Notes: generated by a model not told the origin, from the sequence alone. Shown: positions 43,800-54,648, counted from the first letter of the stretch. The stretch is DNA of 64,000 nucleotides from Halictus rubicundus (GCF_050948215.1 NW_027488629.1:744001-808000); one strand, 5' to 3'. Made by a program: numbers and translations.

Positions 43800-46350
43800 A
43801 GGATATAATAGGGGATTGTATAGGATAGAGGATAGGAGGCGATGGAGGATAGGATAGGATGTAGGATTGGATAGGATAGAATATAGGATAGGATAGAGGA
43901 TAGGGTAGGGGATTGGATAGGATAGAGGATAGGAGACGATGGAGGATAGGATAGGATAGAGGATAGGATAGGATAGAGGATAGGATAGAGGATTGGTTAG
44001 TATAAAGGATAGGAGAGGATAGAGGATAGGATAGGATTGAGGATAGGATAGGATAGAGGATAGGATAGGATAGAGGATAGGATAGGATAGAGGATAGGAT
44101 AGGATAGAGGATAGGATAGGATAGAGGATAGGATAAGATAGAGGATGGGATAGGATAGAGTATAGAATAGGATAGAGCATATGATAGGATAGGATTGAGG
44201 GTAGGATAGGATAGAGGATAGGATAGGATAGAGGATAGGATAGAGGATAGGATAGGATAGCGGATAGGATATAATGGAGTATAGGTTAGGAATGAGGATA
44301 GGATAGGGTTCAGGATAGGATAGGATAGAGAATAGGATAGGATAGAGGATAGGTTAGGATAGAGTATAGGATAGGATAGAGGATAGGATAGGATAGCGGA
44401 TAGGATAGGATAGAGGATAGGATAGGATAGAGGATAGGATAGGATAGAGGATAGGATAGGATAGAGGATAGGAGAGGATAGAGGATAGGATAGGATAGAG
44501 GATAGCATAGGATAGAGGATAGGATAGAGGATTGGATAGGATAGAGGATATGATAGGATAGGGTAGAGGATAGGATAGCATAGAGGATAGGATCGTATAG
44601 AGGATAGGATAGGTGATTGGAAAGGATAGAGGATAGGATAGGGTAGATGATAGGATAGACAATAGGATAGGATAGTGGATAGGATAGGGGATTGGATAGG
44701 ATAGAGGATAGGATAGGATAGGATAGAGGATAGTATAGGATAGAGGATATGATAGGATAGAGGATAGGATGGGATAGAGGATAGGATAGGATAGAGGATA
44801 GGATAGGATAGAGGATAGGATAGGATAGAGGATAGGATAGGATAGAGGATAGGATAGGGGATTGGATAGGATAGAGGACAGGAGACGATAGAAGATAAGA
44901 TACGGGATTGGATAGGATATAGGAAAGGAGACGATAGAGATTGGATAGGATGGATGATATTATAGGAAAGAGGATAGGATATGATAGAGGAGAGGACAGG
45001 ATAGAGAATAGGATAGGATAGAGGATAGGTTAGGATAGAGTATAGGATAGGATAGAGGATAGGATACCATAGAGGATAGGATAGGATAGATAATAGGTTA
45101 GGATAGAGGATAGGATAGGATAGAGGATAGGATAGGATAGAGGATGGGATAGGATAGAGTATAGAATAGGATAGAGCATAGGATAGGATAGGATTGAGGG
45201 TAGGATAGGATAGAGGATAGGACAGGATAGAGGATAGGATAGGGGATTGGATAGGATAGAGGACAGGAGACGATAGAAGATAAGATAGGGGATTGGATAG
45301 GATAGAGGAAAGGAGACGATAGAGATTGGATAGGATAGGTGATATAATAGGAAAGAGGATAGGATATGATAGAGGATACGATATTATAGAGGATAGGACA
45401 GGATAGAGGATAGGATAGGATAGAGGATAGGATAGGATAGAGGATAGGATAGGATAGAGGATAGGATAGAGGATAGGATAGGATAGAGGATAGGATAGAG
45501 GATTGGATAGGATAGAGGATATTATAGGATAGAGGATATTATAGGATAGAGGATATGATAGGATAGCGGATAGGATATAATGGAGTATAGGATAGGAATG
45601 AGGACAGGATAGCGTTGAGGATAGGATAGAATAGAGGATAGGATAGGATAGAGGGTAGGTTAGGATAGAGGATAGGATAGGATAGAGGATAGGATAGGAA
45701 AGAGGATAGGATAGGATAGAGGATAGGTTAGGATAGAGGATAGGATAGGATAGAAGATAGTATAGGATAGAGTATAGAAAAGGATAGAGCATAGGATAGG
45801 ATAGGATTGAGGGTAGGATAGGATAGAGGATAGGATAGGATAGAGGATAGGATAGGGGATTGGATAGGATAGAGGACAGCAGACGATAGAAGATAAGATA
45901 GGGGATTGGATAGGATAGAGGATAGGATAGGATAGAGGATAGGATAGGGGATTGGATAGGAGAGAGGATAGGAGACGATGGAGGATAGGATAGGATAGAG
46001 GATAGGATAGGATAGAGGATAGGATAGGATAGAGGATTGGATAGTATAAAGGATAGGTGAGGATAGAGAATAGGATAGCATTGAGGATAGGATAGGATAG
46101 TGGATAGGATAGGATAGAGCAGACGATAGAGGATAGGATAGGATAGAGGATAGGGTAGGAGATTGGATAGGATAGTGGATAGGATAGGATAGAGCAGACG
46201 ATAGAGGATAGGATAGGATAGAGGATAGGGTAGGAGATTGGATAGGATAGAGGATAGGATAGGGTAGATGATATTATAGGCAATAGGATAGGATATGATA
46301 GAGGATACGATATTATAGAGGATAGGATAGGATAGAGAATAGGATAGGAT
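43800..46350. repeat. Array block upstream of the solo LTR (copy 1 of the LTR-bearing segment)
   Basis: This block recurs upstream of the full-length element. From about 44245 it matches from 51268 at an offset of 7023 bp, right up to the LTR junction (46350 versus 53373). It also matches 49.3-51.27 kb at an offset of 5411 bp. At the far left (43801 versus 49292) the offset is 5491 because the 49-kb copy lacks about 80 bp. Confidence 0.85.
46347..46350. repeat. Target-site duplication GGAT, left of the solo LTR
   Basis: GGAT immediately precedes TGTAACC, and GGAT (48065-48068) immediately follows the LTR end. Four bases is normal for Ty3/Gypsy integration. Because the target is itself a GGATA repeat, the match could partly be chance. 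Confidence 0.7.
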
Positions 46351-46618
46351 TGTAACCGTATCGATTACATATCGATCAAGCAACGCGTTGCCTGAGTGAC
46401 GCGGGCCCCCACCACAGCGTTCCGCGTCGTCCTGCTGTCCTTTTCGTAACAAAGGATCACAGGATCTCCCACCAATCAGTATGCGCAAGCATCGATCCCC
46501 ACTCGATAGCGATCGAAGGAGGTCGATGCGAGCGATAGATCCAGCACTCTACGTCTAGGCGCGATCGGGCGAACACGCGGATCCGGGAAGATCCCATAAA
46601 TTCGGTACGCGGCGGTGA

Positions 46619-46715
46619 GAGTCAAACCGACTCGGGAACGATAGTCAAACCGACTACGTTGCCCTCGCCTCGCGCACACCTCAAACCGAGGAGCTGGTCG
46701 TGCAAACCGCACGAC
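46619..46715 (+). promoter_or_regulatory. Cluster of four CAAACCG-centred inverted repeats (solo LTR copy)
   Basis: Four short hairpins share the centre CAAACCG but have different complementary arms. They are at 46619-46633 (arms GAGTC/GACTC), 46642-46656 (TAGTC/GACTA), 46679-46691 (CCTC/GAGG) and 46697-46715 (GTCGTGC/GCACGAC). The same cluster is in both LTRs of the full element. The function is unknown. Confidence 0.75.
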
Positions 46716-46795
46716 AGCAAATAAACATCATAGTAATCCAGGTGAGGTGACGAGACGAGGATAACGTGTCAATCCCGAGTGTCTTCCATCTTTGA

Positions 46796-47625
46796 GAATA
46801 TCGTGTCGTAGTCCACGTACGGGTTAGTGCAGTAGAAGTTACCTCCCCGATACCGGAAGGCATCTTAACCCACTGAAAGTGACGATTGATGCAATCCTCA
46901 GGGTCGGAAGAGTAACGGACGCTTGGTACTCGTCGCCATACTTGTACTCTTCCTGAGAAATCAGCCGAGTGAGAGTGTGCTGCGACGGCCCTCCGGGAAT
47001 CGCGAATAACGCGTCGTGATACGCATACGGGTTAGTACAGTGGAAGTTACCTCCCCGATACCGGAAAGCATCATAACCCACTGAAAGTGACGATTGATGC
47101 AATCCTCAGGGTCAGAAGAGTAACGGACACTTTGTACTCGTCGCCATACTTGTACTCTTCCTGAGAAATCAGCCGAGTGCGAGGGTGCTGCGACGGCCCT
47201 CCGGGAATCACGAACATCGCGTCGTGATACACGTACGGGTTAGTGCGGTTGAAGTCACCTCCCCGACACCGGAAGGCATCGTAATCCGCTACAAGCGACG
47301 ATCGATGCAATCCTCAGGGTCGGAAGAGTGACGGACACTTTGTACGCGTCGCCACACTTGTACTCTTCCTGAGAAATCAGCCGAGTACGGGGGTGCTGCG
47401 ACGGCCCTCCGGGATCACGAATATCGCGTGGTGATCCGCGTACGGGTTAGTGCGGTTGAAGTCACCTCCCCGACACCGGAAAGCATCGTAACCCACTACC
47501 AGTGACGATCGATGCGATCCTCAGGGTCGGAAGAGTGACGGACACTTTGTACGCGTCGCCACACTTGTACTCTTCCTGAGAAATCAGCCGAGTGCAAGTG
47601 TGCTGCGGCGGCCCTCCGGCAATCG
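46796..47625 (+). repeat. Four 208-bp LTR subrepeats (solo LTR copy)
   Basis: Units begin with ACGGGTTAGT at 46819, 47027, 47235 and 47442 (periods 208, 208, 207), preceded by a partial tail of about 23 bp. The strings CCTCCCCGA and CTGAGAAATCAGCCGAGT are kept in all four units. Confidence 0.9.
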
Positions 47626-47768
47626 GGTAAATCGTGACGCGCTCACATCCGTCGAAAGACCGTCACGAAATCATAAAAGAATACCGAACGCGAATCGCGC
47701 TATCGAGCCGAAACATCTAGGCGTAGAGGCCATTGAAACCAAACGAGCGCACCACCACGGTGATGATT

Positions 47769-47775
47769 TATATAA
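47769..47775 (+). promoter_or_regulatory. Candidate LTR TATA box TATATAA (solo LTR)
   Basis: TATATAA lies in the AT-rich part of the LTR, about 290 bp before its end. If it is functional, the solo LTR could start transcription rightwards into the satellite. This is supported by motif and position only. Confidence 0.35.
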
Positions 47776-48064
47776 TAGAGCTTAATGAAATGGGCGAACA
47801 TTAAACTAGAATTGTATACTCAATAGAATTTAAAGTCGTACTGCGTCACGCGAACGCATAAACAAATTGTAAAGCATTAAGGACAAAATATACTGTCATT
47901 CTACCTCCCACATCATCTCCGATTGATTTAAAAGTAGATAGAACCTCTCCGTCTCACAGACACGAACCGAGCTATCCAAGGGTGGTAACCGTCCCTTGAT
48001 TCAAGAAGTGTGATCATTGCCGATCACGCACAGGAAGCGTTAAAAGATAAAATAAACGGTTACA

Positions 48065-51000
48065 GGATAGAGGATAGGTTAGGATAGAGTATAGGATAGG
48101 ATAGAGGATAGGATAGGATAGAGGATAGGATAGGATAGAGGATAGGATAGGATAGAGGATAGGATAGGATAGAGGATAGGATAGGATAGAGGACAGGATA
48201 GGATAGAGGATTGGATAGGATAGAGGATATGATAGGATAGCGGATAGGATATAATGGAGTATAGGTTAGGAATGAGGATAGGATAGGGTTCAGGATAGGA
48301 TAGGATGGAGAATAGGATAGGATAGAGGATAGGTTAGGATAGAGTATAGGATAGGATAGAGGATAGGATAGGATAGCGGATAGTATAGGATAGAGGATAG
48401 GATAGGATAGAGGATGGGATAGGATAGAGGATAAGATAGGATAGAGGATAGGAGAGGATAGAGGATAGGATAGGATAGAGGATAGGATAGGATAGAGGAT
48501 AGGATAGAGGATAGGATAGAGGATAGGATAGAGGATAGGATAGAGGATAGGATAGAGGATATGATAGGATAGCGGATAGGATATAATGAAGTATAGGATA
48601 GGAATCAGGATAGGATAGGGTTCAGGATAGGATAGGATAGAGGATAGGATAAGATAGAGGATAGGTTAGGATAGAGGATAGGATAGGATAGGATAGAGGA
48701 TAGGATAGGATAGGATAGAGGAAAGGATAGAGGATTGGTTAGTATAAAGGATAGGAGAGGATAGAGGATAGGATAGGATAGAGGATAGGATAGAGGATAG
48801 GATAGAGGATAGGATAGGATAGAGGATATGATAGAGGATAGGATAGAGGATTGGATAGGATAGAGGATATTATAGGATAGAGGATATGATACGATAGCGG
48901 TTAGGATATAATGGAGTATAGGATAGTAATGAGGATAGGATAGCGTTGAGGATAGGATAGGATAGAGGATAGGATAGGATAGAGGATAGGTTAGGATAGA
49001 AGATAGGATAGGATAGAGGATAGGATAGGATAGAGGATAGGATAGGATAGAGGATAGGATAGGATAGAGGATAGGATAGAGGATAGGATAGGATAGAGGA
49101 TAGGATAGAGGATAGGATAGAGGATTGGATAGGATAGAGGATATTATAGGATAGAGGATATGATAGGATAGCGGATAGGATATAATGGAGTATAGGATAG
49201 GAATGAGGATAGGATAGCGTTGAGGATAGGATAGGATAGAGGATAGGTTAGGATAGAGGATAGGATAGGATAGAGGATAGGATAGGATAGAGGATATAAT
49301 AGGGGATTGTATAGGATAGAGGATAGGAGGCGATGGAGGATAGGATAGGATGTAGGATTGGATAGGATAGAATATAGGATAGGATAGAGGATAGGGTAGG
49401 GGATTGGATAGTATAAAGGATAGGAGAGGATAGAGGATAGGATAGGATTGAGGATAGGATAGGATAGAGGATAGGATAGGATAGAGGATAGGATAGGATA
49501 GAGGATAGGATAGGATAGAGGATAGGATAGGATAGAGGATAGGATAAGATAGAGGATGGGATAGGATAGAGTATAGAATAGGATAGAGCATATGATAGGA
49601 TAGGATTGAGGGTAGGATAGGATAGAGGATAGGATAGGATAGAGGATAGGATAGAGGATAGGATAGGATAGCGGATAGGATATAATGGAGTATAGGTTAG
49701 GAATGAGGATAGGATAGGGTTCAGGATAGGATAGGATAGAGAATAGGATAGGATAGAGGATAGGTTAGGATAGAGTATAGGATAGGATAGAGGATAGGAT
49801 AGGATAGCGGATAGGATAGGATAGAGGATAGGATAGGATAGAGGATAGGATAGGATAGAGGATAGGATAGGATAGAGGATAGGAGAGGATAGAGGATAGG
49901 ATAGGATAGAGGATAGGATAGGATAGAGGATAGGATAGAGGATTGGATAGGATAGAGGATATGATAGGATAGGGTAGAGGATAGGATAGCATAGAGGATA
50001 GGATCGTATAGAGGATAGGATAGGTGATTGGAAAGGATAGAGGATAGGATAGGGTAGATGATAGGATAGACAATAGGATAGGATAGTGGATAGGATAGGG
50101 GATTGGATAGGATAGAGGATAGGATAGGATAGGATAGAGGATAGTATAGGATAGAGGATATGATAGGATAGAGGATAGGATGGGATAGAGGATAGGATAG
50201 GATAGAGGATAGGATAGGATAGAGGATAGGATAGGATAGAGGATAGGATAGGATAGAGGATAGGATAGGGGATTGGATAGGATAGAGGACAGGAGACGAT
50301 AGAAGATAAGATACGGGATTGGATAGGATATAGGAAAGGAGACGATAGAGATTGGATAGGATGGATGATATTATAGGAAAGAGGATAGGATATGATAGAG
50401 GAGAGGACAGGATAGAGAATAGGATAGGATAGAGGATAGGTTAGGATAGAGTATAGGATAGGATAGAGGATAGGATACCATAGAGGATAGGATAGGATAG
50501 ATAATAGGTTAGGATAGAGGATAGGATAGGATAGAGGATAGGATAGGATAGAGGATGGGATAGGATAGAGTATAGAATAGGATAGAGCATAGGATAGGAT
50601 AGGATTGAGGGTAGGATAGGATAGAGGATAGGACAGGATAGAGGATAGGATAGGGGATTGGATAGGATAGAGGACAGGAGACGATAGAAGATAAGATAGG
50701 GGATTGGATAGGATAGAGGAAAGGAGACGATAGAGATTGGATAGGATAGGTGATATAATAGGAAAGAGGATAGGATATGATAGAGGATACGATATTATAG
50801 AGGATAGGACAGGATAGAGGATAGGATAGGATAGAGGATAGGATAGGATAGAGGATAGGATAGGATAGAGGATAGGATAGAGGATAGGATAGGATAGAGG
50901 ATAGGATAGAGGATTGGATAGGATAGAGGATATTATAGGATAGAGGATATTATAGGATAGAGGATATGATAGGATAGCGGATAGGATATAATGGAGTATA

Positions 51001-53373
51001 GGATAGGAATGAGGACAGGATAGCGTTGAGGATAGGATAGAATAGAGGATAGGATAGGATAGAGGGTAGGTTAGGATAGAGGATAGGATAGGATAGAGGA
51101 TAGGATAGGAAAGAGGATAGGATAGGATAGAGGATAGGTTAGGATAGAGGATAGGATAGGATAGAAGATAGTATAGGATAGAGTATAGAAAAGGATAGAG
51201 CATAGGATAGGATAGGATTGAGGGTAGGATAGGATAGAGGATAGGATAGGATAGAGGATAGGATAGGGGATAGGATAGGATAGCGGATAGGATATAATGG
51301 AGTATAGGTTAGGAATGAGGATAGGATAGGGTTCAGGATAGGATAGGATAGAGAATAGGATAGGATAGAGGATAGGTTAGGATAGAGTATAGGATAGGAT
51401 AGAGGATAGGATAGGATAGCGGATAGGATAGGATAGAGGATAGGATAGGATAGAGGATAGGATAGGATAGAGGATAGGATAGGATAGAGGATAGGAGAGG
51501 ATAGAGGATAGGATAGGATAGAGGATAGCATAGGATAGAGGATAGGATAGAGGATTGGATAGGATAGAGGATATGATAGGATAGGGTAGAGGATAGGATA
51601 GCATAGAGGATAGGATCGTATAGAGGATAGGATAGGTGATTGGAAAGGATAGAGGATAGGATAGGGTAGATGATAGGATAGACAATAGGATAGGATAGTG
51701 GATAGGATAGGGGATTGGATAGGATAGAGGATAGGATAGGATAGGATAGAGGATAGTATAGGATAGAGGATATGATAGGATAGAGGATAGGATGGGATAG
51801 AGGATAGGATAGGATAGAGGATAGGATAGGATAGAGGATAGGATAGGATAGAGGATAGGATAGGATAGAGGATAGGATAGGGGATTGGATAGGATAGAGG
51901 ACAGGAGACGATAGAAGATAAGATACGGGATTGGATAGGATATAGGAAAGGAGACGATAGAGATTGGATAGGATGGATGATATTATAGGAAAGAGGATAG
52001 GATATGATAGAGGAGAGGACAGGATAGAGAATAGGATAGGATAGAGGATAGGTTAGGATAGAGTATAGGATAGGATAGAGGATAGGATACCATAGAGGAT
52101 AGGATAGGATAGATAATAGGTTAGGATAGAGGATAGGATAGGATAGAGGATAGGATAGGATAGAGGATGGGATAGGATAGAGTATAGAATAGGATAGAGC
52201 ATAGGATAGGATAGGATTGAGGGTAGGATAGGATAGAGGATAGGACAGGATAGAGGATAGGATAGGGGATTGGATAGGATAGAGGACAGGAGACGATAGA
52301 AGATAAGATAGGGGATTGGATAGGATAGAGGAAAGGAGACGATAGAGATTGGATAGGATAGGTGATATAATAGGAAAGAGGATAGGATATGATAGAGGAT
52401 ACGATATTATAGAGGATAGGACAGGATAGAGGATAGGATAGGATAGAGGATAGGATAGGATAGAGGATAGGATAGGATAGAGGATAGGATAGAGGATAGG
52501 ATAGGATAGAGGATAGGATAGAGGATTGGATAGGATAGAGGATATTATAGGATAGAGGATATTATAGGATAGAGGATATGATAGGATAGCGGATAGGATA
52601 TAATGGAGTATAGGATAGGAATGAGGACAGGATAGCGTTGAGGATAGGATAGAATAGAGGATAGGATAGGATAGAGGGTAGGTTAGGATAGAGGATAGGA
52701 TAGGATAGAGGATAGGATAGGAAAGAGGATAGGATAGGATAGAGGATAGGTTAGGATAGAGGATAGGATAGGATAGAAGATAGTATAGGATAGAGTATAG
52801 AAAAGGATAGAGCATAGGATAGGATAGGATTGAGGGTAGGATAGGATAGAGGATAGGATAGGATAGAGGATAGGATAGGGGATTGGATAGGATAGAGGAC
52901 AGCAGACGATAGAAGATAAGATAGGGGATTGGATAGGATAGAGGATAGGATAGGATAGAGGATAGGATAGGGGATTGGATAGGAGAGAGGATAGGAGACG
53001 ATGGAGGATAGGATAGGATAGAGGATAGGATAGGATAGAGGATAGGATAGGATAGAGGATTGGATAGTATAAAGGATAGGTGAGGATAGAGAATAGGATA
53101 GCATTGAGGATAGGATAGGATAGTGGATAGGATAGGATAGAGCAGACGATAGAGGATAGGATAGGATAGAGGATAGGGTAGGAGATTGGATAGGATAGTG
53201 GATAGGATAGGATAGAGCAGACGATAGAGGATAGGATAGGATAGAGGATAGGGTAGGAGATTGGATAGGATAGAGGATAGGATAGGGTAGATGATATTAT
53301 AGGCAATAGGATAGGATATGATAGAGGATACGATATTATAGAGGATAGGATAGGATAGAGAATAGGATAGGAT
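48065..53373. repeat. Satellite array between solo LTR and full-length element
   Basis: Same 17-bp satellite. Sequence from 48065 to about 49.0 kb matches the right flank of the full-length element (63108-64000). From about 49.05 kb it matches 43.5-45.86 kb. At 51.2-51.27 kb it jumps back and repeats 44.25-46.35 kb, giving two tandem 1612-bp copies (about 49656-51267 and 51268-52879). No genes were seen. Confidence 0.9.
53370..53373. repeat. Target-site duplication GGAT, left of the full-length element
   Basis: GGAT precedes the 5' LTR and is repeated at 63108-63111 after the 3' LTR. It is the same 4-bp signature as at the solo LTR. Confidence 0.7.
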
Positions 53374-53641
53374 TGTAACCGTATCGATTACATATCGATC
53401 AAGCAACGCGTTGCCTGAGTGACGCGGGCCCCCACCACAGCGTTCCGCGTCGTCCTGCTGTCCTTTTCGTAACAAAGGATCACAGGATCTCCCACCAATC
53501 AGTATGCGCAAGCATCGATCCCCACTCGATAGCGATCGAAGGAGGTCGATGCGAGCGATAGATCCAGCACTCTACGTCTAGGCGCGATCGGGCGAACACG
53601 CGGATCCGGGAAGATCCCATAAATTCGGTACGCGGCGGTGA

Positions 53642-53738
53642 GAGTCAAACCGACTCGGGAACGATAGTCAAACCGACTACGTTGCCCTCGCCTCGCGCAC
53701 ACCTCAAACCGAGGAGCTGGTCGTGCAAACCGCACGAC
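53642..53738 (+). promoter_or_regulatory. Four CAAACCG-core hairpins with covarying arms (5' LTR)
   Basis: Hairpins are at 53642-53656 (stem 5 bp), 53665-53679 (5 bp), 53702-53714 (4 bp) and 53720-53738 (7 bp). Every one has loop AAACC closed by C-G. The outer arms differ in sequence but stay complementary, as expected for selected secondary structure. Another inverted repeat, GGATC-CGGGAA-GATCC, lies just upstream at 53602-53617. As this is probably U3, the transcribed copy would be near the 3' end of the genomic RNA. A dyad DNA-binding site is an alternative. Confidence 0.75.
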
Positions 53739-53818
53739 AGCAAATAAACATCATAGTAATCCAGGTGAGGTGACGAGACGAGGATAACGTGTCAATCCCG
53801 AGTGTCTTCCATCTTTGA

Positions 53819-54648
53819 GAATATCGTGTCGTAGTCCACGTACGGGTTAGTGCAGTAGAAGTTACCTCCCCGATACCGGAAGGCATCTTAACCCACTGAA
53901 AGTGACGATTGATGCAATCCTCAGGGTCGGAAGAGTAACGGACGCTTGGTACTCGTCGCCATACTTGTACTCTTCCTGAGAAATCAGCCGAGTGAGAGTG
54001 TGCTGCGACGGCCCTCCGGGAATCGCGAATAACGCGTCGTGATACGCATACGGGTTAGTACAGTGGAAGTTACCTCCCCGATACCGGAAAGCATCATAAC
54101 CCACTGAAAGTGACGATTGATGCAATCCTCAGGGTCAGAAGAGTAACGGACACTTTGTACTCGTCGCCATACTTGTACTCTTCCTGAGAAATCAGCCGAG
54201 TGCGAGGGTGCTGCGACGGCCCTCCGGGAATCACGAACATCGCGTCGTGATACACGTACGGGTTAGTGCGGTTGAAGTCACCTCCCCGACACCGGAAGGC
54301 ATCGTAATCCGCTACAAGCGACGATCGATGCAATCCTCAGGGTCGGAAGAGTGACGGACACTTTGTACGCGTCGCCACACTTGTACTCTTCCTGAGAAAT
54401 CAGCCGAGTACGGGGGTGCTGCGACGGCCCTCCGGGATCACGAATATCGCGTGGTGATCCGCGTACGGGTTAGTGCGGTTGAAGTCACCTCCCCGACACC
54501 GGAAAGCATCGTAACCCACTACCAGTGACGATCGATGCGATCCTCAGGGTCGGAAGAGTGACGGACACTTTGTACGCGTCGCCACACTTGTACTCTTCCT
54601 GAGAAATCAGCCGAGTGCAAGTGTGCTGCGGCGGCCCTCCGGCAATCG
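53819..54648 (+). repeat. Four 208-bp LTR subrepeats (5' LTR)
   Basis: Units start at 53842, 54050, 54258 and 54465, with the last truncated near 54648. Units differ by scattered substitutions and a 1-bp deletion in unit 3. This indicates an old amplification, inherited by all LTR copies. Tandem subrepeats in an LTR often carry enhancer or insulator sites; that role here is inference. Confidence 0.9.

Larger units (their letters stand above)
1..46350. repeat. Main satellite array, 17-bp unit GGATAGGATAGGATAGA
   Basis: The whole stretch consists of three GGATA pentamers followed by GA, repeated head to tail in one orientation, with 12-bp units (two pentamers plus GA) and longer pentamer runs mixed in. 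The consensus + strand has no C and is 14/17 purine. C occurs only in variants such as GACAGG, GACGAT and GCGGAT. Near-perfect runs (for example about 1040-1610, 2280-2800, 3960-4770, 7290-7600, 14580-14890) alternate with diverged blocks that recur as markers. No gene, tRNA or other island of unique sequence was seen. The minus strand carries long open frames only because TATCC/TC repeats contain no stop codon in any frame. Likely constitutive heterochromatin, but whether it is centromeric, pericentromeric or subtelomeric cannot be read from the sequence. Confidence 0.97.
46351..48064 (+). mobile_element. Solo LTR of the Gypsy-type element (1714 bp)
   Basis: It starts TGTAACCG and ends CGGTTACA, a perfect 8-bp terminal inverted repeat. 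It is the same length as both LTRs of the element at 53374-63107 and by eye identical to its 5' LTR, including A at 46459 where the 3' LTR has G. No PBS, internal coding region or PPT adjoins it. The satellite resumes directly after it, with GGAT on both sides. Its flanks are the same as those of the full element, so it derives from a duplicated copy of the same insertion that lost its interior by LTR-LTR recombination. Open frames inside it on either strand are not credible genes. Confidence 0.95.

Noticed and set aside
1..46350. CRISPR array
   Set aside because: There are no unique spacers between constant repeats; the sequence is a continuous tandem satellite in a eukaryotic context.
1..46350. 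Active telomere repeat
   Set aside because: GGTTA units occur only as scattered variants. The dominant unit is 17 bp and the array has large nested duplications and unique insertion junctions, unlike telomerase products.
1..46350. GATA-factor binding platform, because GATA occurs every 5 bp
   Set aside because: The repeat gives GGATAG, whereas the usual consensus needs A or T before GATA. Matching TGATAG occurs only in sporadic variants, so no specific claim is justified.
679..46488. Dozens of minus-strand open frames of 60-1071 codons in the satellite
   Set aside because: They encode only the 17-residue translation of the 17-bp repeat. Openness follows from the absence of stop triplets in TATCC repeats, and frames break at each marker variant or end at random. 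No domain or codon signal.
46476..47785. Small ORFs inside the LTRs on both strands, for example minus-strand frames at 46476-46712 and 46839-47310 and a plus-strand frame at 47600-47785
   Set aside because: The same frames occur in all three LTR copies because the LTRs are nearly identical, not because of selection. They overlap each other and cross subrepeats whose 208-bp period disrupts the frame.
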